Below are positions 40,801 through 48,597 of a stretch of DNA of 64,000 nt, piece after piece. The DNA is from Janthinobacterium agaricidamnosum NBRC 102515 = DSM 9628 (GTDB lineage Bacteria; Pseudomonadota; Gammaproteobacteria; Burkholderiales; Burkholderiaceae_D), in the NCBI RefSeq assembly GCF_000723165.1, contig NZ_HG322949.1, positions 2,690,884 through 2,754,883 of the forward strand, read 5' to 3'. The notes below the pieces were generated by a model. It did not search any database, had not been told where the DNA came from, and saw only the letters and a program-made list of their open reading frames with translations. The position numbers and the translations under genes were made by a program. The first letter of the stretch is position 1. Each line of letters starts with the position of its first letter.

Positions 40801-42744
40801 GCTCGCCCACAACTCTTGCAGCAGGAATCCAAGTGCTGGAGCTAGCATTAACCCTTTCGCCTCGGCCTTCGGAAACCTCATTCGTCCAGAGGTAATGGCA
40901 TCTGGGTCTAGTAGCAGGCGAGAGGCAACGTAATCGAACAGTAGGTGGTGCCGAAATTGCACATAACGATCATTTTCGACTCGGATCAGCACGCCGCGGT
41001 GGCAAAGCTCGTCAAACGCATGCGAGTTCGTAGCACTTGCAGCCTGTGCTGTAGAACGGAGCATTCGGGCATCGAGCATAGTTTGTACGACTTGGCGCAG
41101 ACATGCTTCCGCTCCTACCCCAAGGGAAAGGACTCTGTAGTCCCAAAATAGGTGCAAGAGGTGTGCCTGACTGCCTAAACTCCGCAAGGTTTCCGCGACA
41201 ACTCCATTCTGAAGCAGCTCGTAGATGAGCCGCGTGTTGAAGGGAACCTCCGCTAGATGTTGCAGTTTCGTGGGTGCACCAGCCAGTGCGGTGGCCAGTT
41301 CCGGCGCCTGAACCAGTACTTGCTTGAATTCGTGCTCCGACCATGCAGGGACGAGCACGTGCCGCACGTTAGGAAAGGTCGGGTCACGGTATCCGGCATC
41401 GGGAGCCTGTCCGGGAAAAAGTTCACGAAACCTGATTCCCATTCGTAAATCGAAAGTTCTAATAGATGCGACTACCTTCCAACGCCCTTTAAGCGCTAAA
41501 ACGCGTTCAATCAGCGAGCGGAAGGCCCCTTCGCCCCGTCCTCCCCGAGTTGCATCAAGGGCATCGATGATCAGCCATCCGTCGGTCGGTCCATCCCAAG
41601 CTTCGATTACGTTGACAAGGCTGTTTTGGAGTCCAAGTTCAACACGCAGATCATCTAGGCTCTCGACGTTGTAGCGATCCACAGCGAGCTCAATCACATC
41701 ACCCTTTTGGCGAAGCTCTCTCGCTAGCGCATTGATAACCGCGCTCTTGCCAGCCCCAGGCTCGCCAATAAGCAATACCGACTGCTGCTCTGCCGCCAAT
41801 AGAACCGCGCCTTGGCACTCACGTGCAACTTTAATATTTCCTGCTGCCCAGTCGATAGACTCGTATCGTTCCAATTCTTGAGCGATCTCGCGAGAATGCT
41901 TTTGAAGAACGCCAATATCTTCGGTGAAGAGCGGCGGCGCAGCTAGTGACACATGCTCTTGCATCAACGCGAGTCGTAGCCGCCCCGAATCGGCACCACC
42001 TCGTTCAGCCATCCAACGACTACAAAGGTTGAGCAAAGCAGCTAAAAGCGCACGTGACTGACCGGGTGCTGCGACCATCTCCGCGATGGTTACCATTACC
42101 CTCGAGTCTGCACCATCGGGATCAAACGTCCAAACGACGACAAGGCGAGCAAGTTCGTTAACGTATTCTGGGTTCCAAGGCTCGGAAGTCGTTCCAGTCC
42201 ACGCCAGCTCGGCGCACTTTTCAAATACCCGAAATGCATGCTCTTGGTCTCGGGTCAAGGCAGCAGATCCAGGTTGAAGCCGTAACCGAAGGGCTGCTGG
42301 CAAATCGCTACGAACAGATGCCGGGGTGCCTGGGCCTACCGCGAGAACGAGCCGATCTCGGTCTGGGGCCAGCGGGCGGTTCCACGCTTGCGAGCCATCT
42401 CCGTCTCGGCATACGAGCCAATGTCGCACAAATTGTTGCACTGTCTTTGCTAACCCGCCATTTGGCGCGGCCGAAAGGTTGACAGAGGTCTTGGCCTGAA
42501 CGGCAACGAAACCGCCTACAGACGTTGCGACCAGAATATCGTCTACAGGCGCTTCGGACTCGAATCGCATCCAGAGCGGAGCAGTATTCCCTAGTCCCAG
42601 TACGGGGTCGATCGCGCGCGGGTTAATGATACCAAGGGCAAAATAGGCGCCGAGCTGCGCCTGAAAGCGCAGCCCGCCAGCGGCCGCTGCACCGCCGCTG
42701 GAAACGGTTGTTTCAGGATTGGGTGGGAATGATGAATTTACCAT
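37888..42744 (-). CDS. giant STAND-like NTPase with N-terminal nuclease-like domain (Avs-like)
   Basis: This 1618-aa protein starts at the ATG at 42744 or a GTG at 42759; neither has a clear ribosome-binding site. Residues about 15-110 carry GGLRFQAQLGAYFALG, PVDDI and VAVQAKTS, which fits a PD-(D/E)xK-type fold with a QxK variant. Residues about 325-460 hold an NTPase: Walker A GEPGAGKS, Walker B GWLIIDALDAT and a following VVASIRTFDLR. The remaining 1100 residues are helical and repeat-like, as in STAND sensors. The plan (effector, NTPase, long sensor) is that of Avs/STAND anti-phage proteins. It is the first gene of the transposon's cargo operon. Confidence 0.82.
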   Translation of the reverse strand: MVNSSFPPNPETTVSSGGAAAAGGLRFQAQLGAYFALGIINPRAIDPVLGLGNTAPLWMRFESEAPVDDILVATSVGGFVAVQAKTSVNLSAAPNGGLAKTVQQFVRHWLVCRDGDGSQAWNRPLAPDRDRLVLAVGPGTPASVRSDLPAALRLRLQPGSAALTRDQEHAFRVFEKCAELAWTGTTSEPWNPEYVNELARLVVVWTFDPDGADSRVMVTIAEMVAAPGQSRALLAALLNLCSRWMAERGGADSGRLRLALMQEHVSLAAPPLFTEDIGVLQKHSREIAQELERYESIDWAAGNIKVARECQGAVLLAAEQQSVLLIGEPGAGKSAVINALARELRQKGDVIELAVDRYNVESLDDLRVELGLQNSLVNVIEAWDGPTDGWLIIDALDATRGGRGEGAFRSLIERVLALKGRWKVVASIRTFDLRMGIRFRELFPGQAPDAGYRDPTFPNVRHVLVPAWSEHEFKQVLVQAPELATALAGAPTKLQHLAEVPFNTRLIYELLQNGVVAETLRSLGSQAHLLHLFWDYRVLSLGVGAEACLRQVVQTMLDARMLRSTAQAASATNSHAFDELCHRGVLIRVENDRYVQFRHHLLFDYVASRLLLDPDAITSGRMRFPKAEAKGLMLAPALGFLLQELWASETDRSRYWTAVEQIIGDKEGDPVLRSAAGRLSAELPEVSEDSRSLAQHVMTGDVRALTALGHVVAALAVRLEDDSDVFFNPWVTLAGAIADNVERVSHILRFLTHLLVNAAKPPQLTVEVGKAARALLRDSITREVVGGRAASLIPLVVATFSTDPTESTTLLDKVFDPTRAATHRWEDVPALCREIKKLAQVAPGFVAQVYSNTYAGSVNSDVVTRLGESKILSLTSNAGQDYSMALYSLSEYFPDFLSGHPAEAVDALVGAVDAYISREHANLVGAEGEVVPVSIDGRILRLKSDGSHIWAHDPDSQYGQDGEALIAKFTKALIALPETAAVSVANYMLSRIESAIFWARLFLAAVRRQDSLVDLLWPIAASGSWLTLSDTRKDAIDVVAAGYSKRTPVEKQALEQMALTFDTSGYMDPVAAKEAFLGRLFNAVGADQLVTNEARMHVTSGLEETHQNNERIFRVDVRSIVSGAFDWIRNLDRSLPCNASMITAIEAARDYLGESGQPTKHEVETSRVFDVLEPVAQCLLPKELNIDLRRMGEGIIGQACALLAEGERLVCNDEESDPADRFLSFLRIAVESENPTVDDETEAQFEKSQAWGSPAPRVEAAVAALDVCLSRPELYARLGDDIDRLLGDQHPATRLQAATHLIRIWDIDRESFWTRLDARFRNETNFGVLSHLADLLRRVLHADHDRTESQLLVALQRFDGTVNHARIVELTADIVAILAITYSSEAAVALQSRWIGDPVSYVKPLRKIIATLRGAIALGLRPGEPDDSSVRHRAQAVLHQIVLSANGVLINYDPRVEVPTEQVDAFRACMDLLDSAGSELYFATGRAGGEIAGLSNAACTAFLAETAETIERIGDRASPHTIYYLMQLIEILAPYDAAKAFDLTVHAIRSGGVEGGYHFESLGADLMVRMVGTFLADNKEIFENETRRKALVDCLEIFMDAGWTAARRLLYRLPELIQ

Positions 42745-42855
42745 GTTAGATTTTAGCACTTGCGTTAAATGCAGCCCGGTGCAGCTGATGTATCATGCTC
42801 TAATGCCATCAATAGCTTCCACTGTCAATCGTTCGCCCCGGGCTGTTTTCTCTCC

Positions 42856-43105
42856 TGCTATGACCGCATAAAGCGACGCACCAACGTCATCGGTATCTTC
42901 CCCAATGACCAGGCCATTATCCGACTCGTCGGCGCCATGATGCTCGAACAAAACGACGAGTGGTCGCTGCAGTCGCGATACATGCAGCTTAAAGGATTGC
43001 AATCCATGAGCGGAAATCAGTCTGCACGGCTCTCTGCCGTGATCAACTGACCAGGGACCCAGCCCCTTGAGAATCACATCTCATACACCACGTCTAGGGA
43101 CACCA
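42856..43105 (+). pseudogene. remnant of IS256-family transposase and IS end
   Basis: The reading frame CYDRIKRRTNVIGIFPND, then IIRLVGAMMLEQNDEW and QSRYMQLKG, is the C-terminal end of an IS256-type transposase, finishing at 43050. About 25 bp later, CATCTCATACACCACGTC and a following TAGGGACACC look like the terminal repeat of such an IS. The N-terminal three quarters are gone. It lies inside the 7.1-kb transposon, between the NTPase start and the right end. Confidence 0.75.
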
Positions 43106-43264
43106 TTACACAAATCGGAAATTATGCCCTGATGGGTCTAGGGCACTGGCAGGCCCAGAAGTACGCCTGCTGTGCCTGGGCAGACCTTATTCTTTGATTG
43201 ACATGAGGAAGGAAACACACCGCTTGAAAGCCGCTGCCAGGGCCAAAAGCCACGCCAGGCGGCC

Positions 43265-43311
43265 TTTGTCAGACTTTATTATTTATTGTCAGACTTTATT
43301 GTTTGTCCACA
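43265..43311 (-). repeat. right-end repeats of the 7.1-kb transposon (two packed sites)
   Basis: Read on the minus strand from the tip: TGTGGACAA, then ACAATAAAGTCTGACA and ATAATAAAGTCTGACA starting 20 bp apart. They are in inverse orientation to the left-end repeats. The tip is followed by the target duplication ATTGT at 43312-43316. Confidence 0.82.
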
Positions 43312-43373
43312 ATTGTTACTCATTTTTCATCAAAAAAACAAGTCTTAAATCCAGAATTCCTTTGTAATTTTAA

Positions 43374-43399
43374 CTTACCTTAATGCGTGCTAAGGTAAG
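43374..43399. other. loxP-like candidate recombination site
   Basis: CTTACCTTA and TAAGGTAAG are perfect 9-bp inverted arms separated by the 8-bp spacer ATGCGTGC. This is the geometry of tyrosine-recombinase core sites. It lies 66 bp ahead of the TnpT-like/tyrosine-recombinase gene pair. It could also be an operator for the DNA-binding protein. Confidence 0.5.
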
Positions 43400-43464
43400 C
43401 AGTGATATTTGACAGTTATATTTATGACTGTTATCGTACTCGTAGATTATCTTGAAATGCCACC

Positions 43465-44264
43465 ATGTCTAGGCCTGCCTTCTCCCTTACAGACGCGCAA
43501 GCCCGTGCGCTTTCCTTGCGAACGGCCGAGCTTCAGGCGCTCTTTCCACTTGACCCGCGCAATCACCGCTCTTTTGTGCGTGCCTTTCTGCGCGCCGTGC
43601 AGGAAATTACGGGCAATTTTTATATAGCCCTGCCATTTACCATCGCCTACTGAGCGCCTACGCGCAGGATCGGCGCCCTTCAACCAGTACGCTCGCTGCA
43701 GAGAAGCAGGCGCTGGCCAATGAAGTCGCTTCGATGCCCACCACCGTGGCTACTCTTGACGAGCGAGACGCGCCGCGGCCGCTCGACGATTCCGGATCCC
43801 TGCGAGCAGTGGTCGCAGAGGTGATCGAATCGACATTGTTGAGGGTTACTCGCGGTACCGGCCAGGCAGACCTGGCGCAGGTCAATTTCTACGCATCGAG
43901 ATTACGGGAAGCTGAGGTACAGGTTCGTGATCTGCGCGTCAGCTGCGCGCGGCTGACAGCTGAACTGAAAGTCGCGCACCAAGCTATACAGGCGCAAACG
44001 CAGGAAGCTGAAGGCTCCGCTCGAGTATTGAGTCAGCATCTGGTGACCGTGGTGAAACTGACCGGTGAAGTGTCCGACATACGTACCTTCGCATTGCAAT
44101 CGATCGATGAAGCACGAAGCGAAGCTCGGGCATGGAAGGAGCGCTACGCTGCGATCGAGGCGCAGCGCCAAAAGGATTTGTTGCTTCTGGAAACGTTTCG
44201 ACAGCAAGCATATCGTCATGGCGCATCTATTCCATCTTCTCTCTCCAAGGACACATTACCGTGA
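43465..44264 (+). pseudogene. KfrA/TnpT-like coiled-coil DNA-binding protein, frameshifted
   Basis: Two frames join into one protein: SRPAFSLTDAQARALSLRT through LRAVQEITGNFY in the first, then IYHRLLSAYAQDRRPSTSTL in the second, continuing through a long coiled coil to LSKDTLP. The break is at TTTTTATATAGCC near 43616-43628. Removing one TA restores a single frame (NFYSPAIYHRLL). The protein has an N-terminal helix-turn-helix-like region and a coiled coil, as in plasmid KfrA and the TnpT cointegrate-resolution proteins of Tn4651-like elements. An ATG at 43734 could still give a 176-aa coiled-coil product. Its stop overlaps the recombinase start (GTGA). Confidence 0.65.
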
Positions 44265-45517
44265 ACGAAATTCGTGTCTTGGATTCGGCCACATTATCAA
44301 CCGCCCTGCCCGTTTCTCATGGACTGGGACCAGTGGAAGACGACTGGGAAGCAGCCCAGGTATGGCTTCGCGCCATTGCCAGCCGCGGCCGGCGAAATTC
44401 CCCGGAGACTGTGGCGACCTACGGCTATCATCTGGCAAAACTGCGCTGGTTCTGTGAAAACGTGCACTTGGTACCACCCTCTCGCTGGGCTGCCCAGGAC
44501 GTCGAGACATTTTTCGCATTCCTCAACGATTTGCCTGAAAGCGCCTTGTGCGCGCAGGATGCTGAAACTTTGCGATACGCACGGTCTGACGAAGACGGGC
44601 ATACGCCCTTCCGCACGCGACCGTCTAAGAGTAGCCGTTCTGACATCCAGCGATGTATCCATGCGATGTTTCGGGCCTGGCGAGAGATGGGCTACATTCA
44701 AATCAATCCAATGGGATTGCATGGTGCTGGCTCGGTCAGAAAAGTGAATACCAATCGTGCTGTAGCTCCCGACCTGTATGACATCGTGCTCGAAGCAATG
44801 GATGCCGAGGAAAAGCCCACCTTTAGCCGGCGCCAGGCGTATGCCCGCGACCGATTCATCTTTATTGCACTGAGGGAGTTGGGTCTTCGCACGAGCGAGC
44901 TGGTTAAGGCCACGATGTCTGCCTTTTATCGTCTATCCGATCCGCAGGATGGAAAAACCTATTGGGTCATGGTGGTTCGTGAAGAAACTGCAAAGGGCCA
45001 AAAAGAACGAAAGATACCAGTGCCCCGCTCGGTGCTTGAGGCACTCGAAATCTATCGCGAAGCCTTTGGGATGGCGGCACACCCTGATACAGCCGAGAAC
45101 AGCGCATTATTACTGTCAACGCGAACGAATAGGACCGCTGTGCTATCAGGCGGTAGCGCAATCAAAGACGTGCAGTCACGGCGCTATTTTCAGGCTTGGC
45201 TACCTGTAACAACGCGACATGGCCTATACCACATTGTGAAGAAACGCCTTGGTGAGGCCGCAGCTTTTCTGGAATCTGTTGGCGACATTGAACGGTCAAT
45301 TCTATTACGTCAAGTATCTCCACATTGGCTGAGACATACCTTTGCGAAGGCAGCGTTACTGACTGGCCAAGACATTCGACATGTAGCCTCCTTGCTAGGA
45401 CATAGTGACTTGACTACCACGATGGTATATACAGAACAAGATGCCTTGGATTTGATACGGTCAACTAACCGAATAGTGCCCGGCTTACTGGCAACCGATA
45501 TGTCCTCCGTCGTTTAG
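44261..45517 (+). CDS. tyrosine recombinase (TnpS/phage-integrase type)
   Basis: This 418-aa site-specific recombinase starts at a GTG at 44261 that overlaps the previous stop codon by four bases, with AAGGA upstream. The N-terminal core-binding (SAM-like) domain is about 20-130 (WLRAIASRGRRNSPETVATYGYHL). In the catalytic domain, Arg lies in LRELGLRTSELV near 210, His-x-x-Arg in SPHWLRHTF near 355, and the second His and nucleophile Tyr in LLGHSDLTTTMVYTE near 390. All key residues are present, so it should be active. Pairing with a KfrA/TnpT-like gene suggests a resolution module of a Tn4651-like transposon or plasmid; no transposase is nearby. Confidence 0.88.
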   Translation: MNEIRVLDSATLSTALPVSHGLGPVEDDWEAAQVWLRAIASRGRRNSPETVATYGYHLAKLRWFCENVHLVPPSRWAAQDVETFFAFLNDLPESALCAQDAETLRYARSDEDGHTPFRTRPSKSSRSDIQRCIHAMFRAWREMGYIQINPMGLHGAGSVRKVNTNRAVAPDLYDIVLEAMDAEEKPTFSRRQAYARDRFIFIALRELGLRTSELVKATMSAFYRLSDPQDGKTYWVMVVREETAKGQKERKIPVPRSVLEALEIYREAFGMAAHPDTAENSALLLSTRTNRTAVLSGGSAIKDVQSRRYFQAWLPVTTRHGLYHIVKKRLGEAAAFLESVGDIERSILLRQVSPHWLRHTFAKAALLTGQDIRHVASLLGHSDLTTTMVYTEQDALDLIRSTNRIVPGLLATDMSSVV

Positions 45518-45808
45518 CTATCTTGCTTAGCCTGAGCATTTTTACTTAGTCAAGGTCTGCTCGCTAGTGTTGCCGTCCGCCAGATGCCGCTCCCATGGTT
45601 ATTTGGAATGTAATCGCCAGGTGTGTTTTATAGTTGGTAGCCGTGCATTCATATCAGGGCTATAATTCTAGCTGGTTACCGTCACCTGCCGCACGCGCCT
45701 GAGAGGGTACGACAAAGACGGGGTATACCCAGAATCCTTCCATATCGTGGTTTTTAACTATGGGCGGCCCGCAAAGCGTGCACCGGAAACACCGCCCGTG
45801 GAGAAACC

Positions 45809-47293
45809 ATGAATACTCAACAGCTCAAGCAGTTGGCGGTGCGCCTGCGCGCCCTTTTAGAGGACGCCGCCGTCGAGATCGGACACGGCCAGGCACTGGA
45901 CCTCAGCGCTTCGCTCGTCGGACTGCGAAATTGGCCTGAAGTCCAGGCATTCCCCCAGCGCGTTCAAGCACAAGAACTTGACCTTTCAGCTACAGCTCGC
46001 CTGGCCTATCGGCTTGCTAATAAATACAATCACGAAGCCAGTTCTACTGAACTACTGCAGTTGCTACTTCCACCTGCTGACCTGAGAAATGCCTCGACAC
46101 CCTATATCTGGCCAGCAGGCCCTGAAGCCGGGGTATATATCACAACGACGCAGACGGCAATCGATGCGTTGGTGGAGCGGTACCAGGAGGCGACGGACGG
46201 CGCTGTGTTCTATGCCGAACGCGCCGGCATGGAACATGACGCCGCCATTAACCTCGGTGACGACGGACTCTGGTCGGGTGGACTGGAACGAGTCCCTAGC
46301 GGTACATTGGTCGTGCTTGGGCCGATCGAACTCGATCAGCAGTCGTGGCGCGAAGCGAGTGACCGGGTCGAGATGGCCTGCATTCGGGCCGAGAGTTCCG
46401 GTCATCGGGTAGCGATCCTGTTCGACACGCTGTTGCCTGCAATGGTAGGCGCCGACGCAACCGTAATGTTGCTTAACAAGGGGGACGACGACCTTCACGA
46501 AAATTTGGTCGGCACTGTAGGAGACGACGGCAATCTTCAGCCTGGCCTCGTTCGCCAGTACAGCCAACCGATCAAGGGGGCTACAGTGACAGATACGAGC
46601 GCCCTTCCAAAGCCGGTGGCAGACCAGCTAAAGGCAGTGTTTACGAAGAAAAATCGAGGCATCATTGCGCTGGGATCTATAGAGGACGTCGAGAATCATG
46701 GTACCAAAATTGGTGAGGCTGTCCTTGCCTTGACGGAGCATCTGGGCTTGGCAGCGCGCATTTTGCCGCGACACCGCAGCACGATGAGCAAGTTCGATCA
46801 AGTACCGGCGGCCGTAAGTCAGCTACCTTTTCTTGCATCGATCGAAAGTGCATATGCTCAAGGATACAGGCGGTTCTTGATCGATCCACGCTATACCAAA
46901 CCCGAGGTGCTGGCCCGGTTTGTCGACGATTCCTTGTTCATCGCCTGTACCTACGCAGCAACCGTCGAAGAACTCGCCATGTGCACTGTGGCAGCAAATG
47001 GCCGCAGCCCATCACTGTTACCCTGGCTGCTCGCTGCTGTTGTGGTTGCGCCCATGCAGACTTCAGAGGGGACGGAAATTTTGACGGACGTTTATATCGG
47101 TGTCGAAGACGTTCACATCGACAATGCCGGCCACGTTTTTGACTTCGTGGCTAGACACCGAACGATACGAATTGAAGATCAGTTCAAGGCGTTGGTCGAC
47201 AGTGGTGAAATTGATATCGCCGTCGCAAGCGATGCCGGGATTGGACAGCGAACGATAAAGCGTCTCGCACGGCTTTTCGACGCGGAGAGGTAG
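45809..47293 (+). CDS. glyoxalase-related plasmid/island protein of unknown function (494 aa)
   Basis: The N-terminal 50 residues (LKQLAVRLRALLEDAAVEIGHGQALDL, then LVGLRNWPEVQAFP) are a segment common in plasmid and island proteins annotated as glyoxalase superfamily. The rest is not glyoxalase-like. It has alternating beta-alpha stretches (RGIIALGSIEDVENHGTKIGEAVLALTEH, FLASIESAYAQGYRRFLID, LLPWLLAAVVVAPMQ) that recall a secretion-type or PilT-type ATPase that has lost its P-loop. GGAGAAACC precedes the ATG. It has lower GC than the chromosome on the left, and a hairpin follows the stop. Function unknown. Confidence 0.75.
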   Translation: MNTQQLKQLAVRLRALLEDAAVEIGHGQALDLSASLVGLRNWPEVQAFPQRVQAQELDLSATARLAYRLANKYNHEASSTELLQLLLPPADLRNASTPYIWPAGPEAGVYITTTQTAIDALVERYQEATDGAVFYAERAGMEHDAAINLGDDGLWSGGLERVPSGTLVVLGPIELDQQSWREASDRVEMACIRAESSGHRVAILFDTLLPAMVGADATVMLLNKGDDDLHENLVGTVGDDGNLQPGLVRQYSQPIKGATVTDTSALPKPVADQLKAVFTKKNRGIIALGSIEDVENHGTKIGEAVLALTEHLGLAARILPRHRSTMSKFDQVPAAVSQLPFLASIESAYAQGYRRFLIDPRYTKPEVLARFVDDSLFIACTYAATVEELAMCTVAANGRSPSLLPWLLAAVVVAPMQTSEGTEILTDVYIGVEDVHIDNAGHVFDFVARHRTIRIEDQFKALVDSGEIDIAVASDAGIGQRTIKRLARLFDAER

Positions 47294-47301
47294 CGCAAGG
47301 C

Positions 47302-47330
47302 GAAAGGGGAGCTTTTCCCCTTTCTTCCTT
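47302..47330 (+). terminator. hairpin terminator after the glyoxalase-related gene
   Basis: GAAAGGGGA and TCCCCTTTC pair in a 9-bp stem beginning 9 bp past the stop codon, followed by TTCCTTCC. The T run is imperfect. Confidence 0.55.
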
Positions 47331-48001
47331 CCAGGACCTTTGGGGTTAGCGTATCTCCTGTATTGTCTGCACTCCCTTATCAATTTCAGTCATGACATCA
47401 TTGCAATGTGGGAAGATTTAGGTGCTCATTCAAAAAATCGATTAGTGTCCGGGGCAATCTTGGCATACGCTGTCGAGAAAGATATACAGCAAACATGCCT
47501 AAATTTTCCGTCTAGGCTTCGGAAAACAATTTTTATAAAAAGCAGGAAGATTTGAGCACCGACTAGGCTATTGGCTACCAAACTGCGAATCGAACGCTGA
47601 TTCTCTCGGCCTTGCGGTGCGCCCATTTGGGTAGGAAACCAACGTTGCATGTCAGCCACTATGGACATGGCGCATCGCGGCAAACTATTCGCTCGTGTAC
47701 GGGAGACCTGTCACACGGACGAGTGCGGCATTTCGGTCGAGGCTAACGACAGCGCGAATTGTTTTTGCTTGAAAATTTCCGTCAGCAAGGGTATCGCAAT
47801 GGTGCTGCCATCCCTGCTCCCCTGGCAAAAGATCATTCGGAATGAGTGAATTGATATCTGTTCAAAATTAGCCAGAGGCAGTTTCCTTACCTGTGTGTCA
47901 TGGATTTTTTATGTATCATTTTGATAATGTTGAGTATCAATAAGCTCCAACGCTTCTTTGACATTTGAGGCGACTTTCACGCCGATCCCACGAAATCCCG
48001 T

Positions 48002-48190
48002 GTTCATGAACACATGACGTCCGCTACGGGCGCAATGGAGCTCGCATTGCTCACCTGCGGCATCGGTCCTGGCGACGAAGTCATTACATCGACGCAAAGC
48101 TTCTTTCCGACGATGAACATGATCGTCAAGGTGGGGACGCGTCCGGTCTTCGTCGATTGCGATCTGGTCACGCGCGATCAGGTCAGGCTA
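48002..48190 (+). pseudogene. fragment of a DegT/DnrJ/EryC1/StrS aminotransferase
   Basis: The frame HMTSATGAMELALLTCGIGP followed by GDEVITSTQSFFPTMNMI and PVFVDCD is the N-terminal part of a PLP-dependent sugar aminotransferase of the kind used in lipopolysaccharide sugar synthesis. Before and after it the similarity stops, and the lysine-binding C-terminal half is absent. It is a relic of a surface-sugar gene at an island junction. Confidence 0.65.
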
Positions 48191-48318
48191 AAATTTCCAA
48201 ACAACAAAATGGATTGTAAGATATGCCATAATTCGAGGGTCGGCCGGGATTACGGTTTTTTTCGCAGAAAGATACTTAACTAATTGATTTATTTGGAGAA
48301 TTCCACTTTGTAGTTCAT

Positions 48319-48494
48319 CGGCGCCACTCCTAGCCTCGGCCGAGATGGGCGCTGCAAAGGACGAAGCTCAGAAAGCTCGCGCGATGGCCGCCAAGGCACG
48401 CGAGGCTGAGGCCGAATGGAATGGTAATGTCGAGGAGCTGCGCGCCCAATTGGTTGTACACGCCGCAACTGAGGGGGGCGGGTCAAAAGTCTAG
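48319..48494 (+). pseudogene. coiled-coil C-terminal fragment
   Basis: The frame MGAAKDEAQKARAMAAKARE, then EAEWNGNVEELRAQL, ending at TAG 48492-48494, is Ala/Glu/Lys-rich and alpha-helical, like the tail of a KfrA-type protein. No start codon context is seen, so it is probably a remnant. Confidence 0.3.
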
Positions 48495-48597
48495 GGCACC
48501 GGAGCGCCGAACTCAGCTAGTGGGCCGAGAACGATCTGAGACTGGACGATGCTGGCAATGGTGAACGATCAACGGGCGGCGTTAACGGCATGGGTCG

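Larger units (their letters stand above)
36192..43311. mobile_element. Tn7-like non-autonomous transposon carrying an NTPase-nuclease defence pair
   Basis: This 7120-bp element is bounded by TGTCGACGAATAATAAAG (left) and the inverse of TGTGGACAAACAATAAAG (right). The terminal 25 bp match at 22 positions. It is flanked by the direct repeat ATTGT at 36187-36191 and 43312-43316, a 5-bp duplication as made by Tn7. Three end repeats on the left are 55-68 bp apart; two on the right are packed at a 20-bp period. That asymmetry, and the ACAATAAAGTCT core, resemble Tn7 ends bound by TnsB. No transposase is inside. Cargo: two minus-strand genes (36461-42744) and an IS256 remnant. Confidence 0.85.
47331..48597. 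other. 1.3 kb without an intact gene; remnant zone
   Basis: I see no complete gene. Two fragments stand out: a DegT-type aminotransferase piece (48002-48190) and a short coiled-coil tail (48319-48494). A minus-strand frame near 47909-48003 (GFRGIGVKVASNVKEALELID) may be the C-terminus of another lost gene. The AT-rich remainder shows no promoter or repeat I can defend. Confidence 0.5.

Noticed and set aside
43312..45517. A complete Tn3-family transposon around the TnpT/TnpS-like genes
   Set aside because: No Tn3-type transposase or 38-bp terminal repeats are visible in the window.
45518..45808. Riboswitch or leader RNA upstream of the 494-aa gene
   Set aside because: Some short inverted repeats are present but nothing matches a known leader, and the interval is only 291 bp.
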